In this document: positions 23,428 through 35,529 of the stretch, piece by piece | Layout of the letters: every line of letters starts with the position of its first letter | How positions within the stretch are numbered: position 1 is the first letter of the stretch | From: Tetraselmis striata | Lineage: Eukaryota; Chlorophyta; Chlorodendrophyceae; Chlorodendrales; Chlorodendraceae | Reading direction: 5' to 3' | DNA: 64,000 nucleotides | Assembly (NCBI GenBank): GCA_006384855.1 | Contig: VCJN01000999.1 | Span: 124,001 to 188,000 of the forward strand | The notes under the pieces: model-generated | Databases searched by the model: none | The model's input: the letters and a program-made list of their open reading frames with translations, nothing else | What the model was told of the DNA's origin: nothing | Position numbers and translations under genes: made by a program

Positions 23428-25678
23428 TTGGCGTCGAATGCTACTCCGCCACAGTGCGCCATCCGCGCATTTACCACTCGCATGCAACCTCGCGCCTGCA
23501 TGCGCTTCGACGCATCTTCTCGCTTCTCTCTCCAAGGAAGCATAGCGGACCCTGCTCGGACTCCTCTGCAGCTCCGGCCGCTTACCGAATCATGGCTGGA
23601 CATCATCATGGCGCCTGGGCACTTCGCGTTCGCTATCTGGCAATCGCGAGATGGAGCCTTGGTCGCCCATGTCGTCATCTACGACTCCCTTGTCACAGTC
23701 CCCATGCTTACCCTTGCGAGGCCTTACCGCTGTCGGCAAGCAGTTTGGCTCGAGATTTCTATGCCGGATACCCTTGTTGGGTGGAAGCCCCTACCCCATG
23801 ACGTCGGCTTCTGCCACGGGGTCGTCACTCGACAGAGACGCCAACACCTGATGGGCGAGATGCGTGCTTGCTGCTAGATCTGTCGGCATTTTCTTCTTGT
23901 GGAGGTTCTTCACCATGATGCATGTCCCAAGCCGCGGCGGTGTGCAGGACCTGCCCGCGCTTGTGGTCGATTACGAACATGTCGCCAAAATGGCCAAGGT
24001 CTTGGCCCCCTTCTTCGAGTGTGTGCAAATCTCTTGCAAATCCTCTTTCACCTTCCATCCTCGCCGGGACGTGTTTTACCCGCATCTCATGGGCAAGCTC
24101 ACGAGATTCCCCATTGAGTTCTTCTCTTTGGCCACAAACCCTCCTTGCTTCCGCGAGGGCGACGAGACGCCGGTTGTGAGGCACTTCGGCTTCTCCGAGA
24201 GAGCTGCCAACAAGATTGCATGAGCTCTCGACATTGTGCCGACCAAAGTCTTCTCTACAACGGAGTTCGGAAACTGTGGGTGCGTGCGCTCCCTGACCCT
24301 CTCAACAAGCACGCGTACGACGACCGCAAGCGCCCTCTCCGCGACTCCAATGGCAGCCACCAAGCCTGGCCGGACGGGTCTGGGCTACATGCCATGGAGT
24401 CCGTCCTATTCGTGGAGTGCCAGAGCGAGACAGTGCAACACATGCTACTCGATTCCCACCGTGCGCGAATGGCATGACGACCTCGACATTCAGCGTGGCC
24501 ACTTGCTTCACGATGGCGCGACCAACAGCTGCCAACCTTGCCGAAGCGCCAGTCTACCCGTCACCGTCTTGGTTGACGACCGCTACTTCCAGGTCACAAC
24601 AGCCCCGCGCTAGACTAGCGGGTCCTACAAGCCCGCATATCTCCCCCACCGCCATCGGCGACTGGCACAGATGGCTCCCAAAACGGCGTTGCAACGGCCC
24701 TCTTGGTGATCGGACGAGCCCCGCCGCCCCCCGCGAGCAGGCTGGGTCCCAAGGAGAGTGCCAAGCCTCCGAGTGAGGCGTCGAAGCGCAAAATACCGTC
24801 ACAATCCCTCGTTGAGCACCGGTGGCAAGACCCCCTTCAAGAAGAGAGAGAGGCCGAGGCCGACTGCGGAAGATGTGAAGGGCAAGCTCCCTGTCCCCCA
24901 GCTAGGCGAGCCAGCTCCGACACCGGAGTCGGAGGAGGAGGACGAGCCCTTCCAGCAGCCTAGGCCGAAACGTCCAGCTCGGTCAAGGCGCTAGGCGCCT
25001 TCGGGTCCCACAGGTGGGACTGCTCGTCGCGGGGCCGCATCTTTGCGTGGCGCTGCCGCATCTCTGCCTCACCGACTCGCATCTCCGCCCAAGGAGCCCG
25101 CATCTCCGGATTTCAAGCCGCACCGCCGCATGTAGCGACAGTTGGCCTTGCTAAGGTCGCGCCTGCAGTCCTCCATCGACCCATGACCGGAATCACTCCA
25201 AGTACTCCCAGGCTCGGTTTCCAGCGGTATGCTCCTCTCCCTCCCCTTCGTGGGCCGCCCGCAGCTAGGCCCCTCACTCAGCCACTTGTCGCACCTCGCC
25301 TTGTTGGGGAACTCCGCCAATCACCGACCCTACCGTCGTCTCTCTCGTCGGCAACCAATAATTCCTCCAAACACGCGTGCACTCGTTCTTTGGCTCCCAA
25401 GACCTTTGCGACCGCGTCGCCAACCTGGCCGACAGGATCATTGCTGCACGTATTGCCGGTTCCGTGGGTGAAAAGAGTGCGTGAACCTTCATTGGAGGCG
25501 GCAGGAAGCAGCTGCATCTCGACATGAGTGGTGCCCCCCTTCTTCCCTCCACTTTTGTGTTTTGTCTATTGTCTACCAACGAGAACTAACACCGTCCCGG
25601 CACGCATGCATTGTTGACATGAGACTGCATGGGAGGGTTGCGGAAGATAGCACCGTCAACATGCGCCCCTTCCTCTAG
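23428..25678 (+). other. Unrecognised, probably decayed mobile-element coding region
   Basis: Several plus-strand frames look protein-like in turn (MAPGHFAFAIWQSRDG at 23600, HVPSRGGVQDLPALVVDYEH at 23930, SFTFHPRRDVFYPHLMGKL at 24050). They are followed by a Lys/Arg/Pro-rich linker at 24760-24990, but stops and frame changes break every one. Codon use and the neighbouring methyltransferase-like relic suggest one large dead element. I do not recognise the protein family. Confidence 0.35.
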
Positions 25679-26859
25679 GCCTCGAAAGAGAACCGGCTCG
25701 TGTTTAACGAGGTGAGGGGGTTTTGCAATGAGTACGTGCAGGAAGCTCACCGCCAGCTCGTCATCTCGTCCCCTGGCTACCTTGCCCGGCACAAGGCCCG
25801 CCTCGTTGTGGCGGACCCGACCCGAGGCTCGGGTCCGGGCCATGTCGACGGAGTAGCGCGCGGGGGGGGGGGGGGGGGTGCTTCTCATCATCGTCCTCAC
25901 ATGCTACGCGCCACTCACTCCCGTCCGGAGGGGGGCGGATGTCGCAATTGTCGACGCATTGAAGTGGGCTGCACCTCGAATCGTGAGCCCCCCCCCCCCC
26001 CTCCTCCACGCTGCCGTGAAGTCCTGATGTAAGTCCGACAGAAATCTCACCCTCGCGCATGTCTTTCCCTCCATCTCCTCCCAGTGGGAAGAAGCAGCAG
26101 CGTCGCCTCTTGGCGTCGAACCTTGGTTCGAGCAGAATCGGCCGGATGTCCTTGCAGCTCCCCGGAAGGTGCGGAATCTCTGCACTGGGCACGTGGCGCG
26201 GAGCCAAGCTCTCGTCCTCGTTGGCGTCGCGGACGACCGCTACCGGAGGGACGTCTGCCAAGGAAACCATGACGCTGCGACACACTCGCGTCCGGGCTTT
26301 GCTTTCGTCCTGCCCGCAGTAGATGTCCACGCCAGCCCGCCCAATGGAGGCGTCAACCCCGCGTTCGCAAAAGGCTGCCCGGGTGTCACCCCTTGCTTCC
26401 GACTCTTCATCAGCCTGCACCCCAACACGGGCACGATGATGCCGGGGCCGGAATGGCAAATTCTGCCCTATCACGTCCCTGGCTTTGTGTGCCTTCTTGC
26501 CTGAAGTCGTACACGAGAACGAGGCCTACCGTCGCCAGCACGAGAAAGCGAGAACAATGGCGGCGGCAAAAGAGATGCGCCAATGGAACCCGGCGGCCCA
26601 CATCGGGGACGACGAGTACATCGTGGTCGACGTCAAAGCAACGGTGGCTGAGGTCACCAGGTGCAAGACACCCCAACAAGAGAAGGAGAGGGTGGAGAGA
26701 ATTAACCGTGAGGGGTGGGATTACCCGCATCTCCGCAGTGGGGCAAGGTGAACGCCCGCAACTCTCGCGTGGAACCCGTCTAACACTCGCACATTTTGTT
26801 CCGTACCCGACCCGCTTGCCTCGTGGCACCGCATCTTTCCGGAAATTGGTGATACGTTG

Positions 26860-27490
26860 TCGACGTACACAGCTCGCTTGACTGCGGGGATGCCTAGCAA
26901 GTGGTCAGAGCACACCTTGAAACGCGGACACGCTCTGTACCGGAAGATGTTGAGCAGCAACCCACCCTGCATCTACACATCTCCGTGGGAGTATTACTGC
27001 TTGACGGCGTCCATAAAGACATGGCGACTGGTTTACGTGTGGGATCTATGCAGTGGCTTCGCCGGCACGGCACACGCTCTCTTCGGTAGGGCCAAGAGGG
27101 TCTTCTTGAGCGATGTAAACCCCTCCCGCGTGTCCCACTTCGTCGGCGGGACGCCTTGTCGCCGGAGACGCACGACGCGGGCGCTGCCTTGTGCAAGGAG
27201 CCCTTCGTCGTTGTCACGTCGCCTTGGTTCAATCACTTGGATTTGCTCCTACCGCTGCTAGCGGCCTCCAAGGCATATATCTCATGCGTGCAGATTCCGA
27301 GCACCTACTTGACACAAGGGCCCCCCTCGCGAATGGACTACCTCGATAGTCTGCTGTCAGCGGGCGTCTACTTATCATCGCGTCAAAAGACCCAAGAAAT
27401 CCCGGGACAAACAGACGCGCCTTGTGGTTGGTCGTGGGAAGATATTCGGCGTCTCTAACGACGCATCTTTCTGAGCAACTCGGCCAGCAA
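26860..27490 (+). pseudogene. Mobile-element-encoded methyltransferase-like domain, frameshifted
   Basis: One frame gives YVWDLCSGFAGTAHALFGRA (27025-27090), like an AdoMet-binding motif I (D-x-C/F-S-G-x-G/A-G). After a frame change, FVVVTSPWFNHLDLLLPLLA (27205-27260) resembles motif IV (SPP[F/Y]). Further on, IPSTYLTQGPPSRMDYLDSL and a shifted ALWLVVGKIFGVSND complete the domain. Algal mobile-element proteins with an analogous ITSPPF...LPLA...RQEYF block are recalled. The ORF is broken and the Pro of SPPF is Trp, so it is unlikely to be active. Which element class it belongs to is not clear. Confidence 0.5.
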
Positions 27491-30400
27491 CGTGGGTTCG
27501 TGTATGGTCCGTGACATAAGAATCATATAGCTTAATAAGCTCCGTCATATCTCGCTTGGACACTAGTAATACCGGTTGTAACACACCCTCCTCGCGGAGA
27601 TGACGAGCCACATGTCGAATTGAGGAGCACCCTTACAAACTTACGCCCCTTGTCTCCTCCTTTGTCACGGTTATCGAGGGTAACACTATGCGCGTCTGCG
27701 ACTCTCGGCATCTCGTCTCCGCAGTCGCCTTCTCTAGCATGACTATGACGTTCTCTGGGACTTTCTTCTTCGTTTCCGCGGTCGCCTGCCCCCTGCCACC
27801 CGCGGCTGGAGCAACGTGCGAAGATAGAACTCGCGTGCCCATTGCCGGCCGGAGATTCCCGCGCCGCGGCGTAGCGTTTCCGCGTCGACCTTGCGATGCG
27901 GTCGTGCCGTCAGGGGGCCTTTGTAGGGCCGCAGTGGGACCGCGATGCCGATGCCTGCCTGCACACTCGCTCATGTCATCCGCCAGCCTCTAGAGCCGCA
28001 TCTTCTCCACGGGTTTCGCGGGACACCCCACACAAGCTTGTGGGAGCATATGCCGTACAGCCGGAACTGCTCGCAGTCGCATCAGGGGCGGCTGTTGTGA
28101 AGAGTCACCCGATTTAGGAAGAGAAATTCTCGCTGAATCGCCTGAAGAGTCCATCGCGCTAGATGTTTCCTAGAATTCCGGCCAAGCTGTTGCGGTACCT
28201 CAGCGCCGCTTTGTCGAGTAACGGCGGTGCGAGTACTCATTTTGAATGGGTCGCGAACGAGGTACAGCGCCCCGTCGACCTCCAACTGGCTGCCTAGGTG
28301 AGGCGGGCAGTACTTCACGCGACAGAGGGCGCGAAGAGGGACACGTCGACTTTTCTTGTTTAGTACTTTCGTATAGTATGTCACTAGATCTTAAACGTGC
28401 CCGAAAGGCGGGTAGTTGTCGGGTCTTATGTGTACACGTGTGGGTGCAAATTTGCGCGAACGAAACGACGCGCAAATGCACAATGTCCCCGTGTCGCCTA
28501 GCGATATCATGTGGAAGAAGATGCGGGTGTGGACGGGCACGATGGACTGCACGGACGTGCGGCATCACCCGGATATGCTGTGGAGTTGTGGATATGCTGT
28601 CGGCTATGTGCAAAGGGCTGGCGGGGCAATAGCGCCGCGGCAGCAAGCGGCGATGCGCGTAGTCTTCGCTGCGCGCTTGGATTGCTGCAAAAATCAATAA
28701 TACATCACATGGAATGATGGAACCGTCACCGCAGGGCACCGCACGGCCGCCGATGCGTTGCCGGGGCGCCTCTCAACAAAGTTAGTATCCAAAAATAGCA
28801 CTACAACAACCGCACAAAGCCCAAGCAAGCACCGCCCGGTGCCGTTTGATGGGTCGCCGGCGCAATACTCAACGCTTATTCTCTTAACCTTATTTCCCCA
28901 ACCCCCTCCGCATATTATTGGCTTACCATAGGCAGTTGGGGTGGGGGGGAGGCATGGTGCATCGCCTTGTTGTTGTAAAGGCATGCCACATGTCACAATG
29001 ACTTACACAATGTGCCATATTGCATAAAATACTAGAAGATCATTACAAACAAACCGGAGGGGGGGGGGGGGCTCAAAATGGAGGGGATGATCTAAACCAT
29101 GTCATTCTGTCGGAATGGCCTTACAAGGTTGCCACAACGCTTACCACATGGCAGCATTATATACGGTACATATACGAAGTTGCATGTACACATCGTACAA
29201 GTACTCATAGTACATGTACTAACTCGTAGTATATCATACTCGTATAATTGTCACTCTACATCCCGTATCTTCCCTCGAGCTAGCCGGCCCTAGTAGTCGC
29301 ACAATGAATGCGATGGCGTATGGTGGACATATACGCATTTAAGTCTAGCATTGGTGAAATGCTACATCGTGCCATGTGTAAATGCGTTACATCTCATGCA
29401 CGCGGTGTCGTACATTTAGGCTTATCTAGGGTATTTCTATGCCTTACTCTGAAAGCATTTGAGGTGATGTTACGGCTATCTTGCGTCGCGAGCCCATGGC
29501 CGCGCTTGGCGTATGCGCTTCAAAAATCAGCGATACCCGCCCGATGGTGCGCGCCGGAAATACGGAAACCGCCGATTAGCAAAGAAATGCGCAACATCGC
29601 AATACAAGCGCGCAGTACAGAAGGTCACAGTGCGGCTGAAAGTGTTTGCGGTACTTACGTCGTACGCGCACCCGTGCCCGCAAAGTCCGCGCACCGTGTT
29701 TCGCGCGCGGCGGGCCCGCCTCACTACGAGGAATTCACGCACTGCGAGAATCGAACCTGCGAACGGGCGTGCGCGCGTACGGAGAGCGCCCCGTAAACGC
29801 TCAGGCCGCAGCCCGAAAGTAACAATGTCGCTTTGTGTTGTTATGTACTCCTTATACCCGGTACCGAAGGCTCGCAGTACCGCGTGAGGCGCCGATATGA
29901 AGTTAAAAGCCGAAAGCTCGAAAGCCGTTCACTACTTTTGACGCCTGCAGTGGGAAGGGCGATGCACCTTTTGGCAAACTTCTAGCTTTCGGTGCGCGCC
30001 CCTTGCATGACATACATCGTGCTACACGGATGTATTTGGTCGCTATGTGCACCCCTTGCGCGATCGCCCCCAAGTGGCCGAACAGTGGTTTATAGATAAA
30101 TTCAAGTGCGGGTTAAAATGCAGCCGATCGATGGCGCCCTAAAGAATTGCGCTAGAAGTCAGCATATATATTGTACACTAAAATAAGGGGCGCGCTCGAA
30201 ATCCTTAACATCGTGGCATGCGTGGCAATTCAATTCTATGGCAAATACAATTATACAATACATTGTCTCTATTCATCACTGCATTCGTGGACCCAATAAT
30301 AACTGTATGACGAAATATATACTTATCCATAAAGATATGTACGTCACTAAACAGGCCGATTTTTCTGCCGACACCCTCGGAAGTTCAGATGTATATGGAC

Positions 30401-30555
30401 GCCCATCGGGCTTCCTACCGCACAAGGCTCCCGCAACGCCACAAGCCGGCATTTATCTCTCCCTACCCCTATATATTCCTCAGCAAAAACTCAGCCGACA
30501 CGCTCGTCTAGAGTCGTCTCCGCAACTCGCACGACCATGGTAACAAGCACGTTGC
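27491..30555. other. Non-coding region, no supportable gene
   Basis: Open frames here are short and lack domains. There is a G run at 29059-29070, and GTACA/TGTAC-rich sequence at 29160-29230. The 29308-29887 frames are Arg-rich, overlapping and unsupported. Confidence 0.45.
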
Positions 30556-31275
30556 TTGCGGATAGAGGCTGCACCAATCAAGCTGAGGAAGCATGGCGGA
30601 ACCGTTGCTCAAAGGGCGAGGGCGATGGGCCGCAGCGAGATTGGAGAAGGCTTTGTTACCCGTGTGCGGCAAGGTAGGCCGCGCGTCCTCAGCAACAATG
30701 CTGTTGCGCGGGGGCGAGGCAAATGGTCGGGGGAAGGGAGGCCGTAGGGGCCGCCACGATTGCTTGACGACTGAGGGCGCGTGGGCATGAGGCAAAGACG
30801 GTCAGCACGAGCACTGTGCGGCGCCCTTTGAAGCGAGGGCGGCCGTAGGAGTTGCAGTTCAAGTCAATGGAAAAGAGGCAACGACGCAGTAAGAGTCACG
30901 AGCAGCAACAAGTGGTATGTGTAAAAGAGGACGAAAACTCAGCCAGACAAAAGCAGATGTTCACAGATTCTTAGATATTTCGGAGACGACGGAAGTGGCA
31001 ACGCCACGGCAAACCGGTGAAGCAAGAGGCAGTCAAGCATCCAAACCAAGCACGCATGTATAACACGTCGGCGTCAAATGGCGTGTCTAGCTTTGCATGC
31101 AGTTTTGGGAACCACACGGCTCAAGGAATGCAAGACAAAAGGTTTGTGGGCGAAGGAATATTGCAAGATGATTGAAAATCTATTCGTTCTTGAATTTGCG
31201 CGGCTCTCTGGCGGGCAGCCGTTCCCAGTCTTTAAACGGCACACCTCCGCATAGGGTAAAAATAACAAAGTTGAC

Positions 31276-31392
31276 ATGGCTAAAAAACCACACATGAGAT
31301 TGGTGCGCGCACCTCCGTGCTCCCCAGATTTGAACCCTATCGAGAATATGTGGGACATAGTTGAGGACTGGCTGCAAGGAATGATATTCTAA
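31276..31392 (+). pseudogene. Tc1/mariner-like transposase C-terminal remnant
   Basis: The frame reads RAPPCSPDLNPIENMWDIVE and then stops. PPxSPDLNPIExxW is the hallmark around the third catalytic acidic residue of Tc1/mariner transposases. Upstream, in other frames, weak matches (KHPNQ near 31035; a basic RQGRPRVLS near 30680) suggest the element began around 30.56 kb on the same strand, but stops and shifts prevent a full model. Confidence 0.6.
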
Positions 31393-31729
31393 TGTCCCCG
31401 CGCAGCTACTTTATTGAGAATACACTCCATCGCAATTCGGCCTTGTATCACTAGAACAATGCAAAAAACTGTGCCTGCGCGACTATCAACGTCTTTGAGC
31501 ACGGGAGGAGGACACATAAACCGATTAAACATATACACCCAAAAAGTGAAAACCGAAAAAATGTGAAGTTGTAAACTTCAATGCACCTTATTATGGGTCG
31601 CTATCGTTAATATAGTTCCCCTACCTCTTGGGTTGAGCGGAGGAAAAGGAGAGCCGCGTCCGAAATCGCCTGGAATACGTGAGAATCGATACCGATTGCA
31701 ATACGGTTTTATCACGGATTTTTAGGCGT

Positions 31730-31985
31730 CCGTCCTCCGTCCTCGTGTGCTGCGTCTTCGTGAATGAACCGTCATACGTTCGATCTGTGCTCGTTTGATT
31801 TCTAGGCACTCCTTCCACAGTCCGTAAAAATCCTGCGACTAAGACGGATCTATCGTGAATTATACCGGAAACATACTGCAAAAATCACGAATGTCCTCCG
31901 TCCTCCGTCCTCCGTCCTCCTGTGCTGCGTCTTCGCGTATGAACCGTCATACGTTCGATCTGTGCTCGTTTGATTTCTAGGCACT
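31730..31985 (+). repeat. 79-base direct repeat with (GTCCTCC)n
   Basis: 31730-31808 and 31907-31985 are nearly identical (GTGCTGCGTCTTCG, GAACCGTCATACGTTCGATC, TGTGCTCGTTTGATTTCTAG). A GTCCTCC short tandem repeat precedes the second copy at 31888-31920. Confidence 0.8.
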
Positions 31986-32169
31986 GGTCCGAAGACGGCA
32001 AGATTCTGAATGGATGCGCGTGTATTCTAGCCCAGGCACGTCATGTATTCGTCTGAAACGCCAAAATAACGCGGTACCGCAGCGCGTTTTTACTGCTGAA
32101 TCAGCAAGCGAGACTCGCCCTCTATATTTATACAGCGACTATATACACGGTGGTCCGAGGATATGCTGT

Positions 32170-32296
32170 AACATGATGCTGTCTAATGAGGCAATGGCCT
32201 ATGGGCTATGCCAGACCTACGACTGCAGTTGGCGCACGAGGTCAAGTGCTGGGGCGGCTTCGGCCGATGTCCCGGGGCGAACTTTTTATGATGCTG
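32170..32296 (+). mobile_element. tRNA-derived SINE, 5'-truncated copy
   Basis: From TAATGAGGCAATGGCCTATG to CCCGGGGCGAACTTTTTA it matches the body of the full SINE at 42988-43243 in the opposite orientation. The tRNA-like head is missing. Confidence 0.75.
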
Positions 32297-32321
32297 TAAA
32301 AAGGGGTCGCCGCGGTGCGGG

Positions 32322-32610
32322 GGCAGTCCGCCGACCCGGGGCCCGGCGTCCGTCGACGGACGGGCGACGGTCGAACGGCGGCGTCCGGCGTCCGGTGCCG
32401 GTACAGGCGGCGGGCGTGGCGATTCGCGCCGTGCCCGCCCCGTAGACCTGACGACCGGCCCGACCTGCGCGGCCTCGTGCGGGATGCGGGCCGCCTGTAG
32501 GCGGCTTGTACTGTATTGCTGATCTTGCAGTGCTGTTTTTTTTTTTTTTTTTTGGGTAATACAACTTTTAGCGGTGGGTTGGGTACTTTTTGTAATGCAC
32601 ACCAGTGGTC
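32322..32610 (+). repeat. GC-rich repeat copy 2 joined to a GCGGGATGC...TTTTTGTAAT tail
   Basis: 32322-32495 matches 21003-21210. 32470-32608 (CGTGCGGGATGCGGGCCGCC, a T run of about 20 bases, then CTTTTTGTAATGCACACCAG) matches 47055-47291. An inverted scrap (GGCCCGCATCCCGCACGGCC) lies at 32765-32785. Confidence 0.65.
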
Positions 32611-33207
32611 AGCGGCCCGCTGTTACGCGGCTTGCAGATTTAATCTGTTTTACAAAATAATACGTCTCTTTTGAAAAAAACAATTACTGACAAATCTAAC
32701 GCTAAAAGCATTATTACCCGGAAACAACAGTATTACAAGATCAACACGACAAGCCGGCTAAAAGCGGCCCGCATCCCGCACGGCCGCACCACGCTCAACC
32801 CAAGAGGTAGGGGCACCTCCACAAATCCCCGGCGCGAAGCGCCGCTTAGTATATGAATGTATGAATAATGGTAACTGCTCATATTAATAGTATCCTTATT
32901 AAATTCTATTCTATATAATGTGTACTAAATTATCTAATGCAGGTGGTACCCGCCGTTTTACATCATGCTTACGGCTAATACTTTATTCAAGGGAAATCTT
33001 ACTTGTATCCAGTGGATACGTATCCAGCCACGATTTTTACAATTTTTCAAGTCCAGACCAGGGCGCCGAGAGTGTCCAGGTCTGGACAGCACGTACTCGT
33101 ACAACTGCTATGGCGGGTACGGGCACGAGTACTATGACGACTGCCGATATATAATATGCTGCTCCTGCTGCTGGACGCGATGCGGCAGTACGAGTAGCGA
33201 AGCGCGG

Positions 33208-35312
33208 CATCAAGGGGCGGCGCCTGCTGCTGCAGAAGTCGCCGGAGCGCCATCGCCAGTCGTGGCCACCAAGGGCGGCAACTTCTCTTGCGCCGGCTCC
33301 CTCTTGGGGCAGGTGGCACGATTGTGACAAGCAGACCCGCACTTGCTGCATTTCCGTGGCCCCTTGGCCTTGTTGTCGGGCCGATTGTAGTCCTGCACGT
33401 TCGCGACAGCTTGAATCTTGGCCATGAGTGCCCTGTCGGCGGGGGCCGCTGCTTCCAGCGCCTTGCGTTTGCGGATGCCGTCCTCAATGCGCACCAGGCA
33501 GGCGAGGAGCTCTTCCGCCGCATCTTGTTCGACGTATCCGTAGTCTCGCGGAATAGTCTCATGAATCTCGCGGATTTCCGTCTTCTTTGCCTTGCGTGCC
33601 TGAACCTCCCACACCCGGTCAAATGCCTCCTCCAGTGTGAGGGTTCGCAGGAGGACACCATGCTTGTAGTCCTTGTTGGCGCCCTCGCCCCGGCTGCTGG
33701 CGAACGATCATGCAGTAAAGCCTTGCAACCAAGGTGCCCCCCATCGTGGAAAGTTCGCGCCAAGTTGCTTCTTGATGTAGCTTTCCGCACTGGGATATCT
33801 AGCCAGCATAAGTGCCCACCTGTAATAGCACAATCACATGGAACTGTTAGAAAATATATGGGCTGGGGGAGTCGGCGTTTTGGAGAGGGGGTGGAGGGGG
33901 GCGGGGGGGGGGGGTGGTTGGGGGCGGGCAGCATAATGCGGCGCCGTGCTGGATGTATGGGCAGGGGGAGTCAGAGTATGGGAGGGCGAGCAGCATAATG
34001 CGGCGCTGGGCTGGATGTATGGGCTGGGGGAGTCAGAGTATGGGAGGGCGAGCAGCATAATGCGGCGCGGGGCTGGATGTATGGGCTGGGGGGGGGTCAG
34101 AGTATGGGAGAACGAGCAGCATAATGCGGCGCGGGGCTGGATATATGGGCTGGGGGAGTCAGAGTATGGGAGGGCGAGCAGCATAATGCGGCGCTGGGCT
34201 GGATGTATGGGCTGGGGGAGTCAGAGTATGGGAGGGCGAGCAGCATAATGCGGCGCGGGGCTGGATTCATGGGCTGGGGGAGTCAGAGTATGGGAGGGCG
34301 AGCAGCATAATGCGGCGCGGGGCTGGATGTATGGGCTGGGGGACTCAGAGTATGGGAGGGGGAGAGCAGCACCATACGGTAGGGGGGGGGGGGGGTAGTA
34401 GGGGCACACCGGGCACGAAAGGCAACCTCGGGTTGTGTTCTGGATGTGGTGATGAAGTCCACTAAAAGCTGTCCGATGCCGCCGCCCACTGCACTGCTGC
34501 AGTTCTTGAAATGTTGACGATCAGGTGGTACATGCACCATCTGTGGTAGGCCTGGGGAAATACATCGGCCACCACAGCGATCATCGCGGGGTCCACCACA
34601 GCAACCACCACAGCAATCCATGCTCTGCTCTGCTCGCCAGTGACCCACAAGAGTGGGTCCCCCCAGATAGGCCCTCGCACAGACCGTGTGTCAAACCTGT
34701 TACAGCTGTCACGACCCACGCGGGATAGTCGCAGCGCGCCGCTTGGCTGGTGTGCTCGCCTGGGCGATTAGTCGTATGCCATATTGTAAGGAGGTAGGGG
34801 CAGCATCCCACGCGTTTACTTGAACGTTGGCGGTGCATGGAGGGGTCACGCACCTTGAGACAGGGCGCGGTCTTGCCAGAGTGCCCACACTGATTTCGGA
34901 GGCGGCGCGGGATCCCCTCGGCGTTCTTGTAGTCGGCGAGGTGTTTCTGAGTATACCCAACAGCCGTGGCGTAGTAATGTGCGTAGCGAACGATGACCTC
35001 TTGGGGTGTTGTGCCCCTGGCGAGCACGTGGCCGACGCGAGGTGGGTTGTCGACGGAGAAGCGGTCAAACTCTGGATTTGTAGCGTTAGGGGCATAGCTT
35101 CCGACTGGAGGCGGCGCACTGTACGCGGCGGGCTCAACTGGCGCTAACGGAACGGATAGTGCAAGCCTCGGGCGTCTGTGCAGTGGGAGGCAAGGAGTGC
35201 GGACTACCAAACATATCATGGGTGGCACATCCGGCGCCGCCAATACAGGCGCAAGCGGGCGGGGGAGATGTGGCATCGTGCCGGATGGGTGCGGGACGAC
35301 ACTGCGAGTCAA
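33208..35312 (-). pseudogene. Mutator-like (MULE/FAR1-type) transposase, inactivated
   Basis: In minus-strand order: a FAR1-like DNA-binding region (VGHVLARGTTPQEVIVRYAH, then CGHSG and RVGCCPYLL, 35060-34760); the DDE-core block VDPAMIAVVADVFPQAYHRW plus CMYHLIVNIS (about 34600-34520); VDFITTSRTQPEVAFRA to 34410; intron 34409-33820; WALMLARYPSAESYIKKQL; FTA-stop-SFASSRGEGANKDYKHG; LTLEEAFDRVWEVQARKA; and a C-terminal CCHC knuckle CSKCGSACHNRATC. The TGA at 33708-33710 replaces what is normally Gly in FTAG. A frame shift lies near 34480. The split codon across the intron rejoins as R-W. Domain order is that of Mutator transposases and their domesticated FAR1/FHY3 relatives; the lesions argue for a dead transposon. 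Confidence 0.75.
33855..34378. repeat. Minisatellite, unit about 61-65 bases, eight copies
   Basis: The unit carries GGCTGGATGTATGGGCTGGG, then AGTCAGAGTATGGGAG, then GCGAGCAGCATAATGCGGCG. Successive units start about 61, 62 or 65 bases apart with few differences, so it is young. It fills almost all of the 590-base intron (33820-34409) of the Mutator-like transposase. Confidence 0.92.
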
Positions 35313-35529
35313 CGGCGTCCAGTGCGACCTACTTTATATCCGTGCCCGGACCCTTTAGTACAGTATAATCTTTTTGTAGTACAGTCGTGCCTCTGTTGCT
35401 GTGCTACGGGTACTGGAGGCGCTACCGCGGCTTGTCCAGAATGGCTTGTCCAGAAGATGCAGTTGGACCTGGATACAAATAACGCTGTATCCACTGGATA
35501 CAAGTAACATGTCCCTTTATTCAACATTA

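Noticed and set aside
29735-29820. tRNA-like GGTTCGATTCT on the minus strand
   Set aside because: The acceptor and D stems do not pair and the T stem has mismatches, so there is no cloverleaf.
29308-29887. Overlapping 124-162-codon plus frames
   Set aside because: No motif, high Arg/Ala, no splice or poly(A) context; composition follows GC-rich non-coding DNA.
33047-33934. 295-codon minus-strand frame with Arg/Ser-rich translation
   Set aside because: It overlaps the true transposase frame (CCHC knuckle, LTLEEAFDRVWEV) out of phase and runs into poly(Pro) from a homopolymer.
33834-34409. Repeated peptide frame (LPYSDSPSPYIQP) suggesting a repeat protein
   Set aside because: The unit length is mostly not a multiple of three and the block is bounded by splice sites, so it is intronic minisatellite.
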